Origin: Microvirga splendida
GTDB taxonomy: Bacteria > Pseudomonadota > Alphaproteobacteria > Rhizobiales > Beijerinckiaceae
Length of the DNA: 64,000 bases
Direction: 5' to 3'
Assembly (NCBI RefSeq): GCF_016427565.1
Contig: NZ_JAELXT010000002.1
Coordinates: 186,001 to 250,000 of the forward strand
Shown: positions 57,190 through 64,000 of the stretch, in pieces
Position numbering within the stretch: the stretch's first letter is position 1
Layout of the letters: the number at the start of each line of letters is the position of its first letter
Notes under the pieces: generated by a model
Told to the model about the DNA's origin: nothing
The model's database searches: none
What the model saw: the letters and a program-made list of their open reading frames with translations, nothing else
Translations under genes and position numbers: made by a program

Positions 57190-58134
57190 TCACCCGATCA
57201 GCGAAACGGTCTTGTCATCGGCAAGCATCCGCCTCGCCTCCACCGAGTCCCTGTCCATCCGGACGATCAGCGCCTCGACCCCGTCGAACCTCTCCTCGCC
57301 GCGGATCCAGCCGACGAATTCCACATCCAGGACCTGCCCGTAGAGATCGCCGGCGAAATCGAACAGATGCACCTCGAGGAGCGGTGCGCCGTTGTCGAAG
57401 GTGGGGCGGCGGCCGAAGCTGGCGACGCCGTCGACGATCTTTCCGCCCACCGACGCCCGCACCGCATAGATGCCGTGCCGGAGGCGGCAATCGTCGGGCA
57501 GCCGCATATTGGCCGTGGGGTAGCCGAGGACCCGGCCGCGCTTGTCGCCGTGGCGGACCTCGGCGCGGACGAACCAGCGATAGCCGAGGAGCCGGTTGGC
57601 GGTGGCGATATCGCCCGCCTCCAGGGCGGCCCGGATGGCGCTGGAGGAGACCGGCTCGGTGCCTTCGATGACGGCCGGCGCGATGATGCAATCCAGCCCC
57701 CGCTCCCGGCACAGCTCCATCATGCGGGCCGGATTGCCCTCGCGCCCGCGCCCGAAGTGAAAGTCGTGGCCGATCACCACGCCCGACAGCTCAAGGTCCT
57801 GCGCCAGCACGTCCACGAAGCCCGCCGCCGTGAGCGCGGCGAGCGATGCGTCGAAGCGCCTCTGGAAGACGCCCGCGAGGCCGAGACGCGCGAAGATCGC
57901 GAGCTTCACCGGCTCCGGCGTGAGGCGAAACAGCGGCCGGTCGGGCTGGAAGAAGGTGCGCGGATGCGGCTCGAAGGTGACGACCGCAGCAGGCCGCCCG
58001 GAGGTCAGGGCCATGCTCAGGAGGTGCCGGTGCCCGCGATGCACCCCGTCGAAATTGCCAATGGCCGCCACGGCTCCCTTGAGGCTCCCGGGCACGGGCT
58101 CGCCATCGCGGCAGATCGCGAAGGAGGTGGGCAT
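57190..58134 (-). CDS. ribF: Bifunctional riboflavin kinase / FAD synthetase
   Basis: 314 residues. The N-terminal nucleotidyltransferase half makes FAD: AIGNFDGVHRGHRHLLSMA and IGHDFHFGRGREGNPARM, then the conserved VSSSAIRAALEAGDI. The C-terminal half phosphorylates riboflavin: RGRVLGYPTANMRL, GIYAVRASVGG and LLEVHLFDFAGDLYGQ. Length is the family norm (310-320). The start is ATG at 58132-58134; the long frame upstream consists of palindromic repeat. The next gene upstream on the same strand encodes a TIGR01459 HAD protein, a frequent partner in Rhizobiales. Confidence 0.95.
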   Translation of the reverse strand: MPTSFAICRDGEPVPGSLKGAVAAIGNFDGVHRGHRHLLSMALTSGRPAAVVTFEPHPRTFFQPDRPLFRLTPEPVKLAIFARLGLAGVFQRRFDASLAALTAAGFVDVLAQDLELSGVVIGHDFHFGRGREGNPARMMELCRERGLDCIIAPAVIEGTEPVSSSAIRAALEAGDIATANRLLGYRWFVRAEVRHGDKRGRVLGYPTANMRLPDDCRLRHGIYAVRASVGGKIVDGVASFGRRPTFDNGAPLLEVHLFDFAGDLYGQVLDVEFVGWIRGEERFDGVEALIVRMDRDSVEARRMLADDKTVSLIG

Positions 58135-58233
58135 CAGGGGAGAACCTCGGAACTCATCTGGGACTGTCAGTGCCGCGCGACCCTGTCGAAATCCGATCCA
58201 CGGGTCAAGGGAAGAGACGAGGGCGGCTGCCTC

Positions 58234-58335
58234 GGTGTCATTCCCGGCCGGAGCGTCAGCGGAGGGGAAGGGAATCCATGGCGTCACGCCTGATCGTGGA
58301 TCCCCTTCCCGGCCTCACGGCCGCCGGGGATGACA
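58234..58335. repeat. TGTCATTCCCGGC-type repeat, copy 1
   Basis: Ends TGTCA (58236-58240) and TGACA (58331-58335) with GGAGGGGAAGGGAATCCA facing GGATCCCCTTCCC inside. The first 46 bases (58234-58279) are identical to 62544-62589. Confidence 0.85.
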
Positions 58336-58349
58336 ACGCGGAAGCGGCC

Positions 58350-59225
58350 TCACCAGGACAGCACATCTGTAAACGCGGTCGGCCGTACCGGCTGGCGGTC
58401 CACCCAATCCTGCACGTGATCCGAGACCAGATCGCCCTTGTGGAGGCCAAGCTCCTCCGCATGGATGCCGCGGGCGATCATCAGGGCGTCGATGCCGAAG
58501 CCTACGGCGCCTGCGATGTCGGTGCGGATCGCGTCGCCGACGGCCAGCACCCTGTCCTTCGGGATCGGATGCCCGGCCAGATCGGACGCGACAGTGAGGG
58601 CCCGCTCGTAGACCGGGCGGTGAGGCTTTCCGGCATAGAAGACTTCGCCGCCCATCTCCTCATAGGCGAGCGCGATGGTGCCCGCGCAGGGCAGGATCAT
58701 GTGGCCGCGCTCGACCACGAGATCGGGATTGGCGCAGACCATGAGCAGGTTGCGCCGGCGCATGGCCTCGAGTTGCGGACGGTAATCCTCGACCGTCTCC
58801 TCCTCGTCGTTGTCGAAGCCGGAGCAGACCACGTAATCCGCCTCCTCGATGGAGCCGAAGCGCGCATCGAGACCGTTGTAGATCGGCATGTCGCGGGGCG
58901 GGCCGATATGGTGCACCACCTTGTCGATGCGCTCCTGAATGGCAAGCCGGGTCAGATCGCCCGAGGTGACGATGGCGTCATAGGCCGTCCGCGGCACCTG
59001 GAACCCGTCGAGCTGCGTCCCCACCGAGGCGCCGGGGCGCGGGGCATTGGACACGAGCACCACGCGACCGCCCTTGGCGCGAAAGCGCGTGAGCGCGTCG
59101 CTTGCGGCCACATAGGCTTTGATGCCGTTGTGCAGCACGCCCCAGACATCGCAGAGAATGAGGTCGTAGCGCTCGGCGAGGGGCTGCAGCCCCTCGACGT
59201 GAAGGGGACGGGACAAGGCGGTCAT
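58350..59225 (-). CDS. TIGR01459-type HAD superfamily class IIA hydrolase
   Basis: 291 residues, NagD-like. Motif I is LILCDVWGVLHNG (the nucleophile followed by VWGV instead of xDGT, as in NagD relatives), motif II VLVSNAPRP, and motif III/IV is GKPHRPVYERAL with VLAVGDAIRTDIAGAVGFGID. The class IIA cap lies between. The family probably dephosphorylates a small metabolite; its link with ribF suggests flavin mononucleotide or riboflavin precursors, but this is inference. ATG at 59223-59225 is chosen; one 6 codons upstream is possible. A repeat module begins 13 bases upstream. Confidence 0.9.
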   Translation of the reverse strand: MTALSRPLHVEGLQPLAERYDLILCDVWGVLHNGIKAYVAASDALTRFRAKGGRVVLVSNAPRPGASVGTQLDGFQVPRTAYDAIVTSGDLTRLAIQERIDKVVHHIGPPRDMPIYNGLDARFGSIEEADYVVCSGFDNDEEETVEDYRPQLEAMRRRNLLMVCANPDLVVERGHMILPCAGTIALAYEEMGGEVFYAGKPHRPVYERALTVASDLAGHPIPKDRVLAVGDAIRTDIAGAVGFGIDALMIARGIHAEELGLHKGDLVSDHVQDWVDRQPVRPTAFTDVLSW

Positions 59226-59237
59226 GGGGTCTCGCTC

Positions 59238-59287
59238 GCGCATCGTGCGGACAAAGTGGACCCGGTTTTCCGGTCTACACGATGCGC
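59238..59287. repeat. Single-module palindromic repeat, copy C
   Basis: GCGCATCGTG (59238-59247) pairs with CACGATGCGC (59278-59287). The interior GTGGACCCGGTTTTCCG matches the module-1 interior of copy A (1639-1655, one base different). It lies just in front of the HAD gene, so its transcript would carry this hairpin. Confidence 0.8.
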
Positions 59288-59333
59288 ACTTTAAGATGAT
59301 GAGACCGGCGGGTAGGCCGTAGCGACTTCCAAG

Positions 59334-60590
59334 TCAACCGGCCTGCCGCAGACGGGTTGGCGCATCCTCGAGGCCGAAAGGCCGCGGCAGGTCCTGCTCG
59401 CCGGCGATCTCCGGCTTGATCGGGCGCGGCGCCGCGAAGGCAAAGCCCTGGGCGAGCGGCATGCCGAGCTCCGTCAGAACCGGCACCATCTCGTCCCGGT
59501 CCACCCGCTCGGCGATCAGCCGGATGCCCTGGCGGCGCAGCGCGGAGGCGAAGTCCCGCACGTCGAGCTCCGGCCCCGCATAGCGTCCGTCCTCCTGCTC
59601 GGCGGCCCGGATCATCAGGTCGGCCGGCAGCTTCATGAAGCGGACACCGAGATCCGCCAGCGCCTGCGGGTCGAACCGGAGGTCCGCGGCACGGTCGAGG
59701 GAGAACGGCACGCCCCGGTCGCGCAGACTCGCCAGCGCCGCCTTGAGGTCGGCATCGAGGTGGCGCCAGCTGTGCTGGGGCAGCTCCAGCACGATCCTTC
59801 CGAGGACTTCCGGGGCGGAATCGAGCAGCCGCGCCAGGGACCAGAGGAAGCCCGGCTCCACGATGGAATGAGCCGACAGGTTCACTCCCACGATGGCCTC
59901 GCTGCCGCGGGCCATGAGATGGCGGGCGACCGCCATGGTGCGGATCAGGATGCGCCGGTCGAAATCGGAGGCGCGGCCGGAGCATTCGAGAACGGGCAGG
60001 AACTCCGCCGGGGGGAGCAGCGTCCCGTCCGCCAGGCGCAGCCGCGCCAGCACCTCATAGAAGCGGATCTTGCCCTGCGGCAGCGACACGATGGGCTGGA
60101 GGTGCAGCTCGATCCGGTCCGCCTCGAAGGCCTGGGTGACGAGCCTGATCCGGCTCATCTCGTCCGCTGAGATCCTGCGGATCGAGGGCAGCAGCGACGG
60201 TTCGGGAAAGCTCTCAGCCCCGGCCCCGGAGCCCCCCACGAGCGTCAGGGAAGGCTTGGCGCGCAGCGACGGCGCGGCGCCCTCCAGCGCCTCCGCAGCC
60301 TTGGCGAGCTCGCGCAGGAGACCCGCCGCGCCCTGCCCGGCACTCCTGGCCCGCTGCGGCGCGGGCGGAGCATCCGGGAATGCTGGCCTGCTTCCCGCCT
60401 CGGCCTGCTGCCGGAGGAGGATGAGACCGCCGATCACCATGGTGATGAGCACGGCGAAGACCGGCAGGACGAGCCCCGCCTCCATCGGCACATAGGCCGA
60501 AGCGGATGCCGTCAGGATGGCCGGCGTGAAGGCGAGCAAAGCCGCCTTCCGGCCCGTCAGGACCGGATTCATTTTCTTGTTGTTGACCAT
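59334..60590 (-). CDS. Degenerate EAL domain membrane protein
   Basis: 418 residues. One membrane region near the N-terminus (two hydrophobic stretches around 15-35 and 38-58), a variable linker, then an EAL fold (about 165-395). The signature EAL reads YEVLARLR. VNLSAHS keeps the metal asparagine, and KLPADLM and GMPLAQGFAFAAPRP keep the lysine and glutamine positions. But the DDFGTG loop that supplies two metal aspartates is replaced by SLDRAADLRFD, and the AEGVE glutamate motif by AERVD. It is thus unlikely to hydrolyse c-di-GMP and may instead bind it or act as a scaffold. ATG at 60588-60590. Confidence 0.88.
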   Translation of the reverse strand: MVNNKKMNPVLTGRKAALLAFTPAILTASASAYVPMEAGLVLPVFAVLITMVIGGLILLRQQAEAGSRPAFPDAPPAPQRARSAGQGAAGLLRELAKAAEALEGAAPSLRAKPSLTLVGGSGAGAESFPEPSLLPSIRRISADEMSRIRLVTQAFEADRIELHLQPIVSLPQGKIRFYEVLARLRLADGTLLPPAEFLPVLECSGRASDFDRRILIRTMAVARHLMARGSEAIVGVNLSAHSIVEPGFLWSLARLLDSAPEVLGRIVLELPQHSWRHLDADLKAALASLRDRGVPFSLDRAADLRFDPQALADLGVRFMKLPADLMIRAAEQEDGRYAGPELDVRDFASALRRQGIRLIAERVDRDEMVPVLTELGMPLAQGFAFAAPRPIKPEIAGEQDLPRPFGLEDAPTRLRQAG

Positions 60591-60758
60591 GGGTGCCCCC
60601 GCTCCCCTGGCTCGGGGCTGATGCCCGAATCAGTGTCTTAACCGAATGTGAATCACGGCGAATCGCGAGGCAAGTTTCGCATTCCCGCAATGGACATTTT
60701 TGCGCAACCGCGCGTTGCTCGCTCAGGACCCGTAGGACAGTTTGGAAAGGGCGTATCG

Positions 60759-60980
60759 ATGGAAGAACCTCGTAAAGACCTGCTCATGCAGGTTGAGGGA
60801 ATGACCTGCCAGGGCTGCGTCAACTCGGTCACCAAGGCGATCCAGCGGCTGGATCCCGGCGCCAAGGTCGAGGTGGACCTGGATCATGGGCGCGTGCATG
60901 TGGTCACCAAGGCGCAGGCCCTCGAGGTGACCCAGGCTCTCAATGCCGCCGGCTATGAGGCGACCGGCATGACGATGTAG
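60759..60980 (+). CDS. Heavy-metal-associated (CopZ-like) metallochaperone
   Basis: A 73-residue ferredoxin-like HMA domain. The metal site is VEGMTCQGCVNSVTKAI (MTCxxC), followed by VEVDLDHGRVHVVTKAQALEVTQALNAAGYEA with the usual strand-helix pattern. It should carry Cu(I) or a similar soft metal in the cytosol. The ATG at 60759 follows GGAAAGGG; the open frame reaches further upstream but without conservation. No copper ATPase or regulator is adjacent, which is unusual for CopZ. Divergent from the EAL gene. Confidence 0.92.
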   Translation: MEEPRKDLLMQVEGMTCQGCVNSVTKAIQRLDPGAKVEVDLDHGRVHVVTKAQALEVTQALNAAGYEATGMTM

Positions 60981-61080
60981 GGCTAGGCCTGCGCCCCGCT
61001 CATGGCTCGGCGCAAAGTTCCTTTTGCTGCCTCCGGAAACGGCTGCTAGGCTCCCCGCCAGCCATTTCCGGGGACACGCC

Positions 61081-62430
61081 ATGACTGCCCAGACATCCCG
61101 CGCCGCCAACGACTCTCTCGCACCCAACGATCTCGAGGCCTGGTGGCTTCCGTTCACGGCCAACCGCTCGTTCAAGCAGCGGCCCAGGATGATCGCCCGC
61201 GCCAAGGGCATGTACTACTACACTCCCGAGGGCCGCGAGGTGATCGACGGCGCGGCCGGCCTCTGGTGCTGCAACGCGGGCCACAACCGGGACGAGATCA
61301 CCCGGGCCATCCAGGCCCAGGCCGAGGAGCTCGACTATTCGCCCGCCTTCCAGTTCGGCCATGCGGGCGGCTTTGCGCTGGCCTCCCGCCTCGCCCAGCT
61401 CGCCCCCGGCGACCTGAACCACGTGTTCTTCTGCAACTCGGGCTCCGAGGCGGTCGACACCGCTCTTAAAGTCGCTCTCGCCTACTGGAACGCCAAGGGT
61501 CAGGGCAGCAAGACGCGCCTCATCGGCCGCGAGCGCGGCTATCACGGCGTCGGCTTCGGCGGCATCTCGGTGGGCGGCATCGTGAAGAACCGCCAGTTCT
61601 TCGGCTCGCTCTTAGCCGGCGTCGACCACCTGCCCCACACCTATAACCGCGAGAAGCAGGCCTTCGCCCGCGGCGAGCCCGAATGGGGCGCGCATCTGGC
61701 GGACGAACTCGACCGCATCGTGGCGCTGCACGACGCCTCCACCATCGCGGCCGTGATCGTCGAGCCGATGGCCGGCTCCACGGGCGTTCTGGCGGCTCCC
61801 AAGGGCTATCTCAAGCGCCTGCGCGAGATCTGCGACAAGCATGGCATCCTGCTGATCTTCGACGAGGTCATCACCGGCTTCGGCCGCCTCGGCACAGCCT
61901 TCGCCGCCGAGCGCTACGGCGTGATCCCGGACATGATCACCTTCGCCAAGGGGGTGAATTCCGGTGCCGTACCCATGGGCGGCGTGATGGTACGCCAGGG
62001 GCTCTACGACACCTTCATGAAGGGTCCGGAGCACATGATCGAGCTGTTCCACGGCTACACCTATTCCGGCCACCCGCTCGCCTGCGCGGCCGCTCTCGCG
62101 GCACAGGACATCTACCGGGACGAGAAGCTCTTTGAGCGGGCAAAAACCCTTGAGCCAGTCTGGGCCGATGCGATCCATGGGCTGAAAGGCCTGCCGAACG
62201 TGCTCGACATCCGCACCATCGGGCTCGTCGGCGCCATCGACCTCGCCTCGCGCCCCGATGCGGTCGGCGCCCGCGCCTTCGAGGCCATGGACCGCGGCTT
62301 CCAGGAGCACGGCATCATGATGCGCATCACCGGCGACACCATCGCCCTCTCCCCGCCGCTCATCGTCACCGAGGAGCAGATCGGCGAGATCGTCGACAAG
62401 CTCGCAAAGGTGATCAAGGCGGTGGCTTAA
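61081..62430 (+). CDS. Class III omega-aminotransferase, beta-alanine--pyruvate type
   Basis: 449 residues, PLP fold-type I. The PLP lysine is in ITFAKGVNSGAVPMGG; LLIFDEVITGFGRLG gives the cofactor aspartate, CNSGSEAVDTALKVA the phosphate-binding loop. The N-terminus with LEAWWLPFTANRSFK and AAGLWCCNAGHNRDEI is characteristic of beta-alanine:pyruvate transaminases (about 445 residues), which move the amino group of beta-alanine or other omega-amino acids to pyruvate. ATG at 61081 is preferred to an upstream start in a non-conserved stretch. Monocistronic by context. Confidence 0.92.
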   Translation: MTAQTSRAANDSLAPNDLEAWWLPFTANRSFKQRPRMIARAKGMYYYTPEGREVIDGAAGLWCCNAGHNRDEITRAIQAQAEELDYSPAFQFGHAGGFALASRLAQLAPGDLNHVFFCNSGSEAVDTALKVALAYWNAKGQGSKTRLIGRERGYHGVGFGGISVGGIVKNRQFFGSLLAGVDHLPHTYNREKQAFARGEPEWGAHLADELDRIVALHDASTIAAVIVEPMAGSTGVLAAPKGYLKRLREICDKHGILLIFDEVITGFGRLGTAFAAERYGVIPDMITFAKGVNSGAVPMGGVMVRQGLYDTFMKGPEHMIELFHGYTYSGHPLACAAALAAQDIYRDEKLFERAKTLEPVWADAIHGLKGLPNVLDIRTIGLVGAIDLASRPDAVGARAFEAMDRGFQEHGIMMRITGDTIALSPPLIVTEEQIGEIVDKLAKVIKAVA

Positions 62431-62447
62431 GATATCTCACACATTCC

Positions 62448-62538
62448 ACGTCATGGCCGGGCTCGTCCCGGCCATCTCGTTCTGAAGAGTGCCGCGCCTT
62501 TCCAATCGAGATCACCGGCACAAGGCCGGTGATGACGT
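62448..62538. repeat. Palindromic repeat with ACGTCAT/ATGACGT ends
   Basis: ACGTCAT (62448-62454) and ATGACGT (62532-62538) are the ends. Inside are two small hairpins, GGCCGGGctcgtCCCGGCC-like on the left and CACCGGCacaagGCCGGTG on the right. It directly precedes repeat copy 2 at 62544. Together they fill the 316-base gap before hisS. Confidence 0.75.
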
Positions 62539-62543
62539 GAGAG

Positions 62544-62646
62544 GGTGTCATTCCCGGCCGGAGCGTCAGCGGAGGGGAAGGGAATCCATAGCGCCGAGGG
62601 TGTGAGTGGATCCCCTTCCCTCGCCTTTGGCTCGCCGGGGATGACA
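62544..62646. repeat. TGTCATTCCCGGC-type repeat, copy 2
   Basis: Ends TGTCA (62546-62550) and TGACA (62642-62646). The first 46 bases are identical to copy 1 at 58234-58279; the right half diverges but keeps GGATCCCCTTCCC. It lies 100 bases before the hisS start. Confidence 0.85.
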
Positions 62647-62746
62647 GTGGAGTTGCATATCTCGCAACCCCAACCCTTGCCCCTCCCAGCCGCAGGGAGT
62701 AGGACCGCAGCACGTTTTTCCAATCCAACAGCTGCTGTAAGAAACC

Positions 62747-64000
62747 ATGTCCAAGGCCGACAAGATCAAGGCCCGCGCCCCGCGCGGCTTTGCCGACCGC
62801 ACCCCCGCCGACCTCGCCGCCACCGAGCGCATGCTCGCGGCGATCCGTGAATCCTATGAGCTCTACGGCTTCGAGGGCGTCGAGACGCCCTTCGTCGAGT
62901 ACACGGATTCGCTGGGCAAGTTCCTGCCCGACCAGGACCGGCCGAACGAGGGCGTGTTCTCGTTCCAGGACGACGACGAGCAGTGGCTGTCGCTCCGCTA
63001 CGACCTGACCGCGCCGCTCGCCCGCTACGTGGCCGAGAACTTCGATGCGCTGCCCAAGCCCTATCGCAGCTACCGGGCCGGCTGGGTGTTCCGCAACGAG
63101 AAGCCGGGTCCCGGCCGCTTCCGCCAGTTCATGCAGTTCGATGCGGACACGGTGGGGGCTGCCTCCGTCGCGGCCGATGCGGAAATCTGCATGATGGCCG
63201 CCGACACGATGGAGCGGCTCGGGCTGAAGCGCGGCGACTTCATCATCAAGATCAACAACCGCAAGGTTCTGGACGGGGTGCTCGAGGCCATCGGCCTCGG
63301 CGGAGAGGACAAGGCGGGCCAGCGCCTCACGGTGCTGCGCGCCATCGACAAGCTCGACCGGCTCGGGCCCGAGGGCGTGAGCCAGCTTCTGGGCGCGGGC
63401 CGCAAGGACGAGAGCGGCGACTTCACGAAGGGCGCAGGTCTCGAGCCTGACGCCATCGAACGCGTTCTGGCCTTCACGGCCGCCAAGGGCGCTGATAATG
63501 CCGCGACGGTCGAGAACCTGCGCAAGGTCGTCGGCTCCTCCGCCCGGGGTCTCGAAGGCGCGGACGAGCTTGCGGAAATCGCATCGCTCGTCGCCTCCTC
63601 CGGCTACGAGGATCGCGTGACCATCGATCCTTCCGTCGTCCGCGGCCTCGAATACTACACCGGCCCCGTCTACGAGGCCGAGCTGACCTTCCAGGTTCAG
63701 GACGAGGACGGGCGCCCCGTCCGCTTTGGTTCGGTCGGCGGCGGCGGGCGCTATGACGGCCTCGTGGGCCGCTTCCGCTCCGAGCCCGTTCCGGCCACCG
63801 GCTTCTCCATCGGCGTCTCGCGCCTGCTCTCGGCCCTGCAGATGGTCAAAAGCCCTATCGTGTCCGGATCTGAGAAGCCCGGTCCCGTGGTGGTGCTCGT
63901 CATGGACAAGGACCAGATCGCCGCCTACCAGCGCATGGTTTCAGCCCTGCGCCAGGCCGGCATCCGGGCCGAGCTCTATCTCGGCTCCTCGGGCATGAAG
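62747..64000 (+). CDS. hisS: Histidyl-tRNA synthetase, 3' end beyond the window
   Basis: 418 residues are visible with no stop before the window end. Class II synthetase that charges tRNA(His). The start ([15 protein letters not shown]) is the family N-terminus; motif 2 is [20 protein letters not shown] followed by MQFDADTVG. The His-specific [14 protein letters not shown] and motif 3 region ([15 protein letters not shown], then [12 protein letters not shown]) follow, and the C-terminal anticodon-binding domain has begun ([12 protein letters not shown]). The insertion of about 100 residues between motif 2 and the HisA motif fits the longer alphaproteobacterial HisRS. ATG at 62747. Confidence 0.96.
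   Translation, partial: MSKADKIKARAPRGFADRTPADLAATERMLAAIRESYELYGFEGVETPFVEYTDSLGKFLPDQDRPNEGVFSFQDDDEQWLSLRYDLTAPLARYVAENFDALPKPYRSYRAGWVFRNEKPGPGRFRQFMQFDADTVGAASVAADAEICMMAADTMERLGLKRGDFIIKINNRKVLDGVLEAIGLGGEDKAGQRLTVLRAIDKLDRLGPEGVSQLLGAGRKDESGDFTKGAGLEPDAIERVLAFTAAKGADNAATVENLRKVVGSSARGLEGADELAEIASLVASSGYEDRVTIDPSVVRGLEYYTGPVYEAELTFQVQDEDGRPVRFGSVGGGGRYDGLVGRFRSEPVPATGFSIGVSRLLSALQMVKSPIVSGSEKPGPVVVLVMDKDQIAAYQRMVSALRQAGIRAELYLGSSGMK

Noticed and set aside
58170..59294. 374-codon plus-strand frame across the HAD gene
   Set aside because: Antisense shadow of a protein with all HAD motifs; its first part is palindromic repeat.

Overview
The window is a 64 kb piece of a GC-rich alphaproteobacterial chromosome. 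Gene families and order point to the Hyphomicrobiales (Rhizobiales), and a Methylobacteriaceae member such as Microvirga fits best. The lineage pointers are the lipid A/Kdo operon with DUF4170, a DUF374-type acyltransferase and DUF2093, the rsmE/gshA/ubiA neighbourhood, ribF beside a TIGR01459 HAD protein, DUF3297, and many intergenic palindromic repeats. Genus assignment is inference. No rRNA, tRNA, CRISPR array, prophage or insertion sequence was recognised.

Layout. 1-11.9 kb is accessory-like: the start of an RTX protein at the left edge, an RNA-rich intergenic region with candidate small RNAs, two small minus-strand genes, a kynurenine pair (tryptophan 2,3-dioxygenase and kynureninase), an aldo/keto reductase, a secreted ADYC-type protein with an NGRNLNG-repeat partner, an AAC(3)-I-like acetyltransferase, a flavoprotein, a second RTX protein, a decayed YbaK gene and a YqaA membrane protein. 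11.9-19.2 kb holds ilvD, an autotransporter whose ribosome binding site can be buried in a hairpin, a guanidine-II riboswitch in front of an SMR (Gdx-type) exporter, and a membrane diguanylate cyclase. 19.3-32.2 kb is core metabolism: gshA, a YbdK-type ligase, rsmE, ubiA, a CysQ-like phosphatase, the waaA-lpxK envelope operon, xseA and purD.

32.2-44.2 kb mixes a fluoroacetate-dehalogenase-like hydrolase, two DUF2382 (YsnF/AvaK) stress proteins, tadA, a pseudouridine synthase with very long charged tails, rsmD, a third RTX protein, an alcohol dehydrogenase, a second aldo/keto reductase and a PilZ protein. 44.2-55 kb is a minus-strand block: ileS-lspA (overlapping), a secreted protein, a catalytic/non-catalytic pair of M16 peptidases, pgi and mutL. 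55-64 kb holds msrB, a DUF3095 protein, ribF, a HAD phosphatase, a degenerate EAL protein, a CopZ-like metallochaperone, an omega-aminotransferase and hisS (cut by the window end).

Themes. c-di-GMP signalling is represented by a GGDEF enzyme with intact active and inhibitory sites, a PilZ effector and an EAL protein that looks catalytically damaged. Three RTX proteins share one C-terminal module and probably one type I exporter, which is not in the window. RNA-level regulation is unusually visible: a guanidine-II riboswitch, a Shine-Dalgarno-sequestering hairpin, three hairpins displaying a shared GCCCCTAC motif (one in the kynA leader), and strong intergenic hairpins.
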